From positions 1 through 22,537 of the forward strand of contig JAJYDH010000028.1 of assembly GCA_021777685.1 (NCBI GenBank): DNA of 22,537 nt, given 5' to 3'. The translations under genes and the position numbers were made by a program. Below the pieces are notes generated by a model. The model saw nothing but the letters and a program-made list of their open reading frames with translations, searched no databases and was not told the DNA's origin. Source of the DNA: Planctomycetota bacterium (GTDB taxonomy: Bacteria > Planctomycetota > Planctomycetia > Isosphaerales > Isosphaeraceae). Each line of letters opens with the position of its first letter. Positions within the stretch are counted from its first letter, which is position 1. Shown here one piece after another: positions 1-6,530 of the stretch.

Positions 1-2
1 TG

Positions 3-1073
3 AGCGGCGGCAACGGCGGGACCAGCGAGTACGTTCGGCCCGACGAGGATATCGAGAAGCACGTCGGGGCGTTCTACGCGAAGATGACCCGGCCGGCCTT
101 CGCCGGGATCAGCATCGAGCTGGCCGGCACGGACGTCAACCGGACCTACCCCCGCGACGTGCCCGACCTCTTCGAGGGCGGCCAGCTCGTCTGGGTCGGC
201 CGGTATCGCCAGTCGGGCCGGGCGACGGTCCGGCTCTCGGGCAAGGTCGGCGGCGAGCGCCGATCGTTCGAGTTCCCCGCCGAGCTGGCGGGCGCCGGCC
301 CGGGGACGGGGCACGACTTCGTCGAGAAGCTCTGGGCCGTCCGCCGGGTCGGGTTCATCATCGACCAGATCGACCTGAATGGCCCGAACAAGGAGCTGAC
401 CGACGAGCTGGTCGCGCTGAGCACCAGGTACGGCCTGCTCACGCCCTACACCTCGTTCCTGGCCGACGAGCGGACGAACCTGCACGCCTCGGCCGAGAAC
501 CGACGCCTGGCCACCGAGAACCTCTCGGAACTCAGCGTCGTCCAGGGCGAGGCCGGGACCTCGCAGAGGGCGGCGAAGCAGCTTTACAACAAGGCCGACC
601 GCGCCGAAGATGCCAAATACGCCTTCGCCCCTGCCCAGCAGGCGGGACAGCCGCCTGGTATGAGCGGCATGGGCGGGCGGACTCTCTCGCGAGGATCGGC
701 CAAGGCCGCCTCCGCGCCAAACCCGGGAATCCCTTACACCCAAGGGGGAGCCACGCAGATCCAGCCCTTCAATGCGATCCCGAACCCGGCACAGCCGGGC
801 GGCTCGATGCCGGTCCGAGCCCGGTCTACGGCCGACAACGTCCGGAAAGTCGGCACCAAGACGTTCTACCGGAAGGTTGACCGCTGGATCGACTCCGAGG
901 TCAAGCCCGAGGAGGACGCCCAGGCGATCGTCGTGGAGCAGTTCAGCGACGAGTTCTTCAAGCTCGCCCGCGGCCAGACCGCCGAGATGAATCAGTACCT
1001 GACCTTCGAGGAGCCGGTGACGGTCGCCCTCGCCGGCCAGGTTTACCGGATCGAGCCACCGAAGGCCAAGTGA
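3..1073 (+). CDS. VIT/VWA-domain protein, C-terminal part (5' end outside window)
   Basis: The reading frame is open from the first complete codon of the window, so this is the 3' part of a longer gene; an internal ATG at 84 should not be taken as the start. The visible 356 residues resemble the region after the von Willebrand A domain in bacterial VIT/VWA (inter-alpha-trypsin-inhibitor-like) proteins: a beta-rich stretch with VWVGRYRQSGRATVRLSGKV, then a helix-rich stretch containing LWAVRRVGFIIDQI and the phrase RYGLLTPYTSFLADE, which is typical of that family. A low-complexity Gly/Pro/Ala segment lies at about residues 205-275, followed by a short C-terminal domain (TFYRKVDRWIDSE onward). 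Such proteins are usually exported and membrane-associated; their role in planctomycetes is not settled. The VIT and MIDAS motifs would lie upstream and cannot be checked here. The gene converges on the grpE-like gene. Confidence 0.75.
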   Translation, partial: SGGNGGTSEYVRPDEDIEKHVGAFYAKMTRPAFAGISIELAGTDVNRTYPRDVPDLFEGGQLVWVGRYRQSGRATVRLSGKVGGERRSFEFPAELAGAGPGTGHDFVEKLWAVRRVGFIIDQIDLNGPNKELTDELVALSTRYGLLTPYTSFLADERTNLHASAENRRLATENLSELSVVQGEAGTSQRAAKQLYNKADRAEDAKYAFAPAQQAGQPPGMSGMGGRTLSRGSAKAASAPNPGIPYTQGGATQIQPFNAIPNPAQPGGSMPVRARSTADNVRKVGTKTFYRKVDRWIDSEVKPEEDAQAIVVEQFSDEFFKLARGQTAEMNQYLTFEEPVTVALAGQVYRIEPPKAK

Positions 1074-1081
1074 CGATCGAG

Positions 1082-1105
1082 CCCCCTCGCAAGGCGGCGA
1101 GGGGG
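1082..1105 (+). terminator. Hairpin after the VIT/VWA gene
   Basis: A perfect 9-bp GC-rich stem (1082-1090 with 1097-1105) and a 6-nt loop begin 8 bp after the stop codon. No T-run follows, so this is a terminator-like or 3'-end-stabilising hairpin rather than a textbook rho-independent terminator. Confidence 0.45.
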
Positions 1106-1135
1106 TCTCCTCGGGTCTGTATCGAATTTTCTGGC

Positions 1136-1266
1136 TCCCTCTCCCTCTGGGAGAGGGTTGGGGTGAGGGGCGTCGCCGGTCGAGTGGCCGTCGAACGAGC
1201 CCTCTGCGACAGCCGCAGGCGATGCGGCGTCCCTCACCACCGGCCCCTCTCCCGGAGGGAAAGGGA
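1136..1266. repeat. REP/MITE-like inverted repeat pair
   Basis: Two G/C-rich arms, 1136-1170 and 1231-1266, are imperfect reverse complements of each other, separated by about 60 bp. The left arm itself holds a short palindrome (CCCTCTGGGAGAGGG). Translated, the arms give the peptides SLSLWERVGVRG and PHPNPLPEGEG, recognisable as spurious peptides produced by an interspersed repeat common in many bacterial genomes. The element fills most of the gap between two convergent genes, a usual site for REP-type sequences. No transposase is adjacent. The identification rests on the inverted symmetry plus recognition of the spurious peptides; other genomic copies cannot be seen here. Confidence 0.6.
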
Positions 1267-1281
1267 AGAATACATGTCGAT

Positions 1282-1977
1282 TCAGAAAGACACTTTCTCT
1301 TTATACGAATAGACCGTCACCATCTCCGGCCGGATGACCTTGTCCCCGGCCTGGAACCCCTTGCGGAGCCGGCTCGCGACCTTCTTGTTGCGGTCGGCGT
1401 CGTCGGTCGTGACGGTCGAGAGGGCCCTCTGGCGGCGTGGGTCGAAGGCGTCGCCTTCGATCGCGAACGGCTCGACGCCCTGGCGGTAGAGGATGTCCTC
1501 GATCCCTTGCTGGAACCCGCGCATCAGGTCGAGGAGCCGGGCGACCTCGCCTTCGGCGTCCTTCTGGGCGTCGACCATCTTGCCGATGTCGTCGTGGAGT
1601 TGGATCAGGTCGACGAAGACCGGCCGGAGGATGCCCAGGAGCATCCCCTGCTTGTACTCCTGAAGCTCGGCATGCAGGCGGTCGACGACCTTCTCGCGAG
1701 TCGCCTCGGCGCGGATCTCGCGTTCGAAGAGCGTCTGGAGGGCGTCGAGCTTCCGGTTCAGCCCCTCGCCCAGCGCCCCGATCGCGGCGAGCGAGGGGGC
1801 GTCGCCCGAGGGTTGAGAGGGCAGATCGACGGCGTCCGGGCCGTCGTCGGTCGCGATCGACTCGTAGGCCGGCGCCGGGACGACGTAGGCGACCTCGGGC
1901 CTCGCCATCCCTTCGAGGATGGCCTCGGGGGCGACCAGGATCTCCTCGTCGGGCTTCAGGAACTCGTCTTCGGTCAT
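1282..1977 (-). CDS. Divergent GrpE-type nucleotide exchange factor
   Basis: A 231-residue acidic protein starting MTEDEFLKPDEE. An acidic, Pro-rich N-terminus (about 1-70) is followed by a long helix or coiled coil (about 75-165), which includes an LLGILRPVFVDLIQLHDDIGK stretch matching the GrpE dimerisation/four-helix area. The C-terminus has the GrpE beta-wing pattern around VASRLRKGFQAGDKVIRPEM. GrpE releases ADP from DnaK in the cytoplasm. The sequence is clearly divergent from standard GrpE, and no dnaK or dnaJ lies nearby, so it may serve a specialised Hsp70 or act as a GrpE-fold protein of other function. The start is the ATG at 1977, with a modest GAGG about 5 nt upstream. An in-frame extension to 2082 overlaps the divergent gene's ribosome site and is unlikely. 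Symbol withheld because orthology is unsure. Confidence 0.7.
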   Translation of the reverse strand: MTEDEFLKPDEEILVAPEAILEGMARPEVAYVVPAPAYESIATDDGPDAVDLPSQPSGDAPSLAAIGALGEGLNRKLDALQTLFEREIRAEATREKVVDRLHAELQEYKQGMLLGILRPVFVDLIQLHDDIGKMVDAQKDAEGEVARLLDLMRGFQQGIEDILYRQGVEPFAIEGDAFDPRRQRALSTVTTDDADRNKKVASRLRKGFQAGDKVIRPEMVTVYSYKEKVSF

Positions 1978-2006
1978 ACAACCCTCGCAAAGCCGCCGCC
2001 AGGCAC

Positions 2007-2012
2007 TACAAT
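2007..2012 (+). promoter_or_regulatory. Possible -10 box for the C45 hydrolase gene
   Basis: TACAAT matches the sigma-70 -10 consensus at 5 of 6 positions, about 70 bp before the ATG at 2081. No convincing -35 box is seen 16-18 bp upstream, so this is tentative. Confidence 0.25.
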
Positions 2013-2080
2013 CGTTCCGGAGACCGCCCGGGGACCGCGACGCCGACCGACCGACCACCGCAGCAAGGAGCCCGCCGATC

Positions 2081-4570
2081 ATGAGCCGCGTCGAACGTCG
2101 AGGATACGGGGCGATCCTGGGACTGGTCCTGATCGCCCCCTGGGCGTCGTCGGAGGCCGCCGAGGCGATCGCCAGGAAGCAGGAATACGGGCCGGACCCG
2201 GCCTCGGTCCGGCGATATGGCCCGGGATACCGCTATCCGCAGGCCGGCTGGATCGTCCTGCACATCGAAGGAGAACCTTACGAGCGGGGCTATCAGCATG
2301 GCCGGCTGATGGCGCCGGAGATCGCCGACTACCTCAAGACCCTGGCCGCCAGGCGGTCCGCCGGCTCGCCCGGCGCGGCCTGGCGGGAGGTCCGCACGCT
2401 CGTCGACGCCCTGTTCCTCCGGCGCTACGATAAAGAGTACCTGGAGGAAATGAAAGGGACCGCCGACGGCGCCTCGGCCGCCGGGGCGACCTTCGACGGG
2501 CGGCCGGTCGACCTCCTCGACGTCGTCGCGATCAACTCCGAGATCGAGGTCGACTTCCTCCAGAGTGCCCTGGAGGCCAGCCCCAACGGCCTCGAAGGCC
2601 GGACCTTCGCCGAGCCGGCCGCCGGGCATCCCCGGGCCCCCCATCCCGAGCACTGCTCGGCCTTCGCCGCGGTCGGCCCGGCCACGAGCGACGGGTCGAT
2701 CGTCTTCGGCCACATCACGATGTGGAACCTGGCGATGGCCCGACACTTCAACGTCTGGATCGACGTCAAGCCCTCGCAGGGGCACCGGGTCCTGATGCAG
2801 ACCTACCCCGGCGGCATCCAGAGCGGCATGGACTATTACCTCAACGACGCCGGCCTGATCGTCGCCGAGACCACCATCGCCCAGACGAAATTCGACCCCG
2901 ACGGCCAGGCCCTCGCCTCGAGGATCCGCCAGGCCCTCCAGTACGCCGACTCGATCGACTCGGCCGTCGCGATCCTCTCGAAGAAGAACAACGGCCTCTA
3001 CACGAACGAATGGCTCCTGGCCGACACGAAGGCGAACGAGATCGCCATGTTCGAGCTGGGCACGGCGAAGAGCAAACTCTGGCGGAGCGGCAAGAAAGAA
3101 TGGTTCGGCGGGACCGAGGGGTTCTACTGGGGCTGCAACAACGCCAAGGACCTGGACGTCCGGATGGAGACCGTCCCCTCGGTCGAGGGGAAGCCGGCCA
3201 ACCTCGTCTGGCGGGCGTCCGACCGCGACCGGATGTGGCTCTCGCTGTTCCGGGAGCACAAGGGGAAGATCAACGCCGACTTCGGCTTCAAGGCGTTCAC
3301 CACCCCGCCTCTGGCCGCCTCGCACTCGCTCGACGCCAAGTTCACGACCACGGCGATGGCGAAGGGACTCAAGACCTGGGCCCTGTTCGGCCCGCCGCTC
3401 GGCCGGGTCTGGGAGCCCGGCGAGGCCGAGCGGAACATCCCGGGGATCAGGCCCCTGGTCGGCAACGACTGGACCATCCTGACGGCCGAGCCCCCGGCCC
3501 CCGCCTCCGACGATACGCCGGTCGCGGTCGACCTCGCGGGCACCTCGCATCACTCCGGCGGTGGGAAGGATGGCGTTCGCCCGCCCGCCTGGCACGGCAC
3601 GATCCTACCGAAGGGCGACGCCGATACCTGGCTCGCCGCCGCCTTCGCGGATTACGAGGCCATCGTCTCGCTGGAGAAGGCACTGGGCGTCGAGCCCGGG
3701 GTGAAGGACGGCGAGGCTCGCGAGCGGATCGAGCTGGCCCTCTACGGCGCCAGGACCCGCTACCTCGCGGCGACCCGCCGGCTCGGCAAGGACGTCCCGC
3801 TCTCGAAGATCCGGGCCGAGGTGGACGGGTCGGACTGGTACGAGATCGCCGCCGGCAAGGGGATGCTGCTCCTGGACGCCCTCCGCGAGAAGTTGGGCCA
3901 CGCCGGCTTCGTCGCCATGATGGACGACTTCGGCCGGTCTCACGCCGGCCACGCGGTCGAGACCGCCCAGTTCGTCGCCCACGCCGAGAAGGCCGCCGGC
4001 AAGCCGCTCAAGGACTTCTTCGCCCGCTGGCTCGACGAGCTCGGCCCGCCCGGCGAGCCCGACTCGGGCGTCTGGGCGGTCGACTCGTTCGAGGAGGAGC
4101 CGGAGAAGGCCCTCATCATCTACGGGACCCTCAAGGACGTCCACGCCAACGCCGAGGCCGCGCGGAAGCTCCAGAAGGGCATCGCCTCGCGATGGTCGAA
4201 CGTGACCGTCCCGATCAAGTCCGACACCGACGCGACCGACGACGACTGGAAGTCGCACCATGTCCTCCTCGTCGGACGTCCCGACACCAACGCCGCCGCG
4301 TTCAGGGCCTCGAAGAACTTGCCGGTCACCTTCGGCCCCGGCTCGTTCTCGCTCGAAGGGGAGACCTACGCCCATGCGGGAACGGCCGTGATCGCCGCGG
4401 GCGAGAATCCGCTCAGCCCCCGGTTCGAGGTCGTCCTGTTCGCCGGACTGGGAGCCGAGGCGATCTGGCGATCCGTCGAGCACCTCGGCGGGCGGAACGG
4501 CGGGCACGCCGAGGTCGTCCTGATCGCCCAGGGGTCGCCGCCCCGGGGCCTCGCCCGCGCCGGACGGTGA
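2081..4570 (+). CDS. Secreted C45/phospholipase B-like Ntn-hydrolase fused to an M1-peptidase-like tail
   Basis: 829 residues. The ATG at 2081 follows AAGGAG (2065-2070) by 10 nt and opens a signal peptide (about 1-27, ending SSEAAEA), so the product is exported. Residues about 45-190 form the pro-region. Cys192 in EHCSAFAAVG is the predicted autoproteolytic nucleophile of the C45 acyltransferase/phospholipase B-like Ntn-hydrolases; after it come DGSIVFGHITMWN and a YPGGIQSGMDYYLNDAG stretch typical of that fold. Residues about 590-665 (KGMLLLDALREKLG to FFARWLDELG) resemble the helical end of the M1 aminopeptidase catalytic domain, but no HExxH zinc motif occurs anywhere. Residues about 675-829 form a further alpha/beta domain starting near KALIIYGTLKDVHAN. 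The substrate is unknown; amide or ester hydrolysis is likely. It is transcribed away from the grpE-like gene and towards the sigma factor gene. Confidence 0.8.
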   Translation: MSRVERRGYGAILGLVLIAPWASSEAAEAIARKQEYGPDPASVRRYGPGYRYPQAGWIVLHIEGEPYERGYQHGRLMAPEIADYLKTLAARRSAGSPGAAWREVRTLVDALFLRRYDKEYLEEMKGTADGASAAGATFDGRPVDLLDVVAINSEIEVDFLQSALEASPNGLEGRTFAEPAAGHPRAPHPEHCSAFAAVGPATSDGSIVFGHITMWNLAMARHFNVWIDVKPSQGHRVLMQTYPGGIQSGMDYYLNDAGLIVAETTIAQTKFDPDGQALASRIRQALQYADSIDSAVAILSKKNNGLYTNEWLLADTKANEIAMFELGTAKSKLWRSGKKEWFGGTEGFYWGCNNAKDLDVRMETVPSVEGKPANLVWRASDRDRMWLSLFREHKGKINADFGFKAFTTPPLAASHSLDAKFTTTAMAKGLKTWALFGPPLGRVWEPGEAERNIPGIRPLVGNDWTILTAEPPAPASDDTPVAVDLAGTSHHSGGGKDGVRPPAWHGTILPKGDADTWLAAAFADYEAIVSLEKALGVEPGVKDGEARERIELALYGARTRYLAATRRLGKDVPLSKIRAEVDGSDWYEIAAGKGMLLLDALREKLGHAGFVAMMDDFGRSHAGHAVETAQFVAHAEKAAGKPLKDFFARWLDELGPPGEPDSGVWAVDSFEEEPEKALIIYGTLKDVHANAEAARKLQKGIASRWSNVTVPIKSDTDATDDDWKSHHVLLVGRPDTNAAAFRASKNLPVTFGPGSFSLEGETYAHAGTAVIAAGENPLSPRFEVVLFAGLGAEAIWRSVEHLGGRNGGHAEVVLIAQGSPPRGLARAGR

Positions 4571-4580
4571 GCTTTCCGCG

Positions 4581-4618
4581 GTCGCGTGGGGCGAGTGGTC
4601 GCCCCACGCGACCACTCG
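4581..4618 (+). other. Two overlapping, mutually exclusive hairpins
   Basis: Hairpin A pairs 4581-4592 with 4601-4612 (12 bp, perfect, 8-nt loop). Hairpin B pairs 4592-4601 with 4609-4618 (10 bp, perfect, 7-nt loop). They share bases and cannot form together. The site begins 10 bp after the stop of the C45 hydrolase gene. No T-run follows, so it may be a 3'-end structure of that transcript, or part of read-through control into the sigma gene. Confidence 0.5.
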
Positions 4619-4641
4619 ACCCTCGCGACCATGGCGAGGCT

Positions 4642-4675
4642 TGACGGGCCGTCCGGGGGGTTTAGACTGGACGGT
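4642..4675 (+). promoter_or_regulatory. Sigma-70-type promoter of the sigma/anti-sigma pair
   Basis: TTGACG (4642-4647, 5 of 6 matches to -35) and TAGACT (4664-4669, 4 of 6 matches to -10) are 16 bp apart, predicting a transcript start near 4676. An inverted repeat CCGTCC (4650-4655) / GGACGG (4670-4675) spans the spacer to the start point and could be an operator. The leader to the ATG at 4774 would be about 98 nt. Confidence 0.45.
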
Positions 4676-4773
4676 GCGAGGTGGAGGAATCGACGTCTTT
4701 TTTCATTTCGAGTCGGAACCGGCCCAATATTTTGGAAACCACCACGAACCCTCGGCCTCGACCGGACGTACCC

Positions 4774-5415
4774 ATGGTGAAGGCCCTCGGTTCCGAAGCC
4801 GTCGAAGACCTCATCCCCATCTCGGACGAGGATCTCTTCAGCCGGTACAGGGACTCGGCCTCTCCGGACGACTTCAACGAGTTGGTCCGCCGCTACGAAC
4901 GCGAACTCTTTCGATACCTGGCCCGTTATCTCGGCAACCCCGCGCTGGCGGAAGACGTGTTCCAGAACACCTTCCTCCAGGTCCACCTGAAGCGCGGGCT
5001 CTACGAGGACGGACGCCCGGTCCGGCCCTGGCTCTATTCGATCGCGACGCATCAGGCCGTCGACGCGCTGAGGAAGGCGGGACGTCACCCGACGGTCAGC
5101 CTCGATCGCCGCGTGACATCCTCCGGCGGCGAGAGCGACCCCGGCTCCCTGGTCGACCTCCTGGTCGGCGAGGCGTCGGGGCCCCTGGCCGAGCTGCAAG
5201 AGCAGGAGCGGCGCGAGTGGGTGACCCGGAGCATCGAGAAGCTTCCCGAGACGCTGCGGCAGACCCTGATCCTGGCCTACTACCAGGACATGAAATACCG
5301 AGAAATCGCCGAAATCTTGAAGATCCCCGTGGGTACGGTCAAGTCGCGACTCCATGCCGCCCTCGCCAAGCTCCAGGAGATGGCCAGGGCCTCGCGACAG
5401 GATGGGAACGGTTGA
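4774..5415 (+). CDS. ECF-type RNA polymerase sigma factor
   Basis: 213 residues. Sigma region 2 lies at about 35-105 (DDFNELVRRYERELFRYL, then ALAEDVFQNTFLQV and the RPWLYSIATHQAVDALRK segment of region 2.4). Region 4 lies at about 150-205, with LPETLRQTLILAYYQDM and a helix-turn-helix around YREIAEILKIPVGTVKSRL. There is no region 1 or 3, as expected of the extracytoplasmic-function group. The ATG at 4774 was chosen to give a normal N-terminus; an in-frame GTG at 4681 would add 31 residues of unfamiliar sequence and lies only about 5 nt after the predicted transcript start. No clear Shine-Dalgarno precedes either. The next gene begins 4 nt after the stop codon, and the pair very likely forms a sigma/anti-sigma unit. 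Confidence 0.93.
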   Translation: MVKALGSEAVEDLIPISDEDLFSRYRDSASPDDFNELVRRYERELFRYLARYLGNPALAEDVFQNTFLQVHLKRGLYEDGRPVRPWLYSIATHQAVDALRKAGRHPTVSLDRRVTSSGGESDPGSLVDLLVGEASGPLAELQEQERREWVTRSIEKLPETLRQTLILAYYQDMKYREIAEILKIPVGTVKSRLHAALAKLQEMARASRQDGNG

Positions 5416-5419
5416 TCCG

Positions 5420-6310
5420 ATGAAACCCGAAGACCTGCTGGATTATGCCCTGGGTCAGCTCGAAGGCCCGCACAGGGAGGCCATCGAGGCCGAGCTGGCG
5501 ATCGATCCCGCCCCGGCGTCCCGGGCCGATCGGCTCGGATTCGCCCTCCGCCAACTGCTCGACGACGGCGACGCGATCGAGCCCCCCGCCGGCCTCGCGT
5601 CCCGGACCGCCTCGTTCGTGACCGATCGGACCTCGCGGCGGGCGATCCTCGACTTCGTCCCGGCCCGCGTCCCTTTCCGCTGGGCCGACGTGGCGGTCGC
5701 CGCCGGGGTCCTCATGGCCGGCCTGCTCACACTCCTGCCCGCCCTGAGCGCGACCCGGAGCAAGATGAACCAGATGGGCTGCGGCTTCAACCTCCAGCAG
5801 CTCGGGGTGAGCCTGGCTAGCTACGCCACCCGGCACAACCATTACCCGGACGTCTGTACCAAGGGGGACGTCCCCCACGTCGGTCATTACGCGGTGGCCC
5901 TTCGGGATGAACATCTGCTCCGCGACCTCGACTCGCTCCATTGTCCATGCAAGGAAAAGTGTCCCCTGTCGGGCGACATCGGGCACATCGACTACGCCTA
6001 CAACGTCGGCTATCGGCAACAGGCCTCGGACCGGCCCGAGCCGGTTCGGCTCGCCCTGCCGCAGGTCCTCCCGCTCCTGGCCGACCAGCCGCCCCACGAC
6101 GACCACGCGATCCTCCCCGGCAACAGCCCCAACCACGGCTTTCGCGGGCAGAACGTCCTGTTCTCCGACCTCCACGTCGAGTGGTTCCCCACCCGCCACG
6201 TCAAGGGCGATCGGGACCTCTTCCTGAACGATCACGAGCGGCCCGAGCCCGGCGTGAGCCCGCACGACGCGGCGCTCGTCCCCGCCGTCTTCCACCTGGC
6301 CCCTCGTTGA
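5420..6310 (+). CDS. Putative anti-sigma factor fused to a DUF1559/pseudopilin-like domain
   Basis: 296 residues from the ATG at 5420, 4 nt after the sigma stop; an earlier ATG at 5402 would overlap the sigma gene by 14 nt. The N-terminus (MKPEDLLDYALGQLEG) looks like the cytoplasmic helices of anti-sigma factors, but no zinc-binding HxxxCxxC motif is present. One transmembrane helix lies at about 88-110. The helix and what follows parallel the start of DUF1559 (type II pseudopilin-like, abundant in planctomycetes): Cys121 in GCGFNLQQLGVSLASYA and later HNHYPDV. Near the end, NHGFRGQNVLFSDLHVEWF resembles the family's H-X9-DG signature, but with H239-x10-D250 and Leu instead of Gly. A Cys cluster (175, 177, 181) lies between. 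By position it should hold the sigma factor at the membrane, with the outer domain as a possible sensor; this is inference. Confidence 0.75.
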   Translation: MKPEDLLDYALGQLEGPHREAIEAELAIDPAPASRADRLGFALRQLLDDGDAIEPPAGLASRTASFVTDRTSRRAILDFVPARVPFRWADVAVAAGVLMAGLLTLLPALSATRSKMNQMGCGFNLQQLGVSLASYATRHNHYPDVCTKGDVPHVGHYAVALRDEHLLRDLDSLHCPCKEKCPLSGDIGHIDYAYNVGYRQQASDRPEPVRLALPQVLPLLADQPPHDDHAILPGNSPNHGFRGQNVLFSDLHVEWFPTRHVKGDRDLFLNDHERPEPGVSPHDAALVPAVFHLAPR

Positions 6311-6341
6311 GCAGATCTCGCCGAGATCCGACCCGTTCTCG

Positions 6342-6371
6342 AAACCCCGGAGCGTCCGCTCCGGGGTTTTT
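6342..6371 (+). terminator. Rho-independent terminator of the sigma/anti-sigma operon
   Basis: A GC-rich stem (core CCCCGGAGC at 6345-6353 with GCTCCGGGG at 6358-6366, extended by A-T pairs) and a 4-nt loop run into five Ts (6367-6371). It lies 31 bp after the anti-sigma stop and separates this operon from the TolC-like gene. Confidence 0.85.
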
Positions 6372-6530
6372 GCTGCGCCCCGGGCATCTGGAAAGATTGG
6401 GGCTCATACCTTCGCCCGGGAAATGTCGATAATCCAGTGAACCCTGGCAGGAGTGGGGTTTTCGCGTCGCTTGAACCCGGCTCGTGGGTCCGGGCGATCT
6501 CGAACGCGGTCCGACGGCGGGAGGCCGGCC

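Noticed and set aside
1043..1312. Short open frames giving PHPNPLPEGEG and SLSLWERVGVRG peptides
   Set aside because: These are translations of the inverted repeat, not genes.
2006..3595. Long minus-strand open frame opposite the C45 hydrolase gene
   Set aside because: Low-complexity translation, no domain, fully overlaps a gene with catalytic motifs.
6398..6433. Promoter for the TolC-like gene using GATAAT at 6428-6433
   Set aside because: The -10 match is good, but no -35 box occurs at a normal distance.
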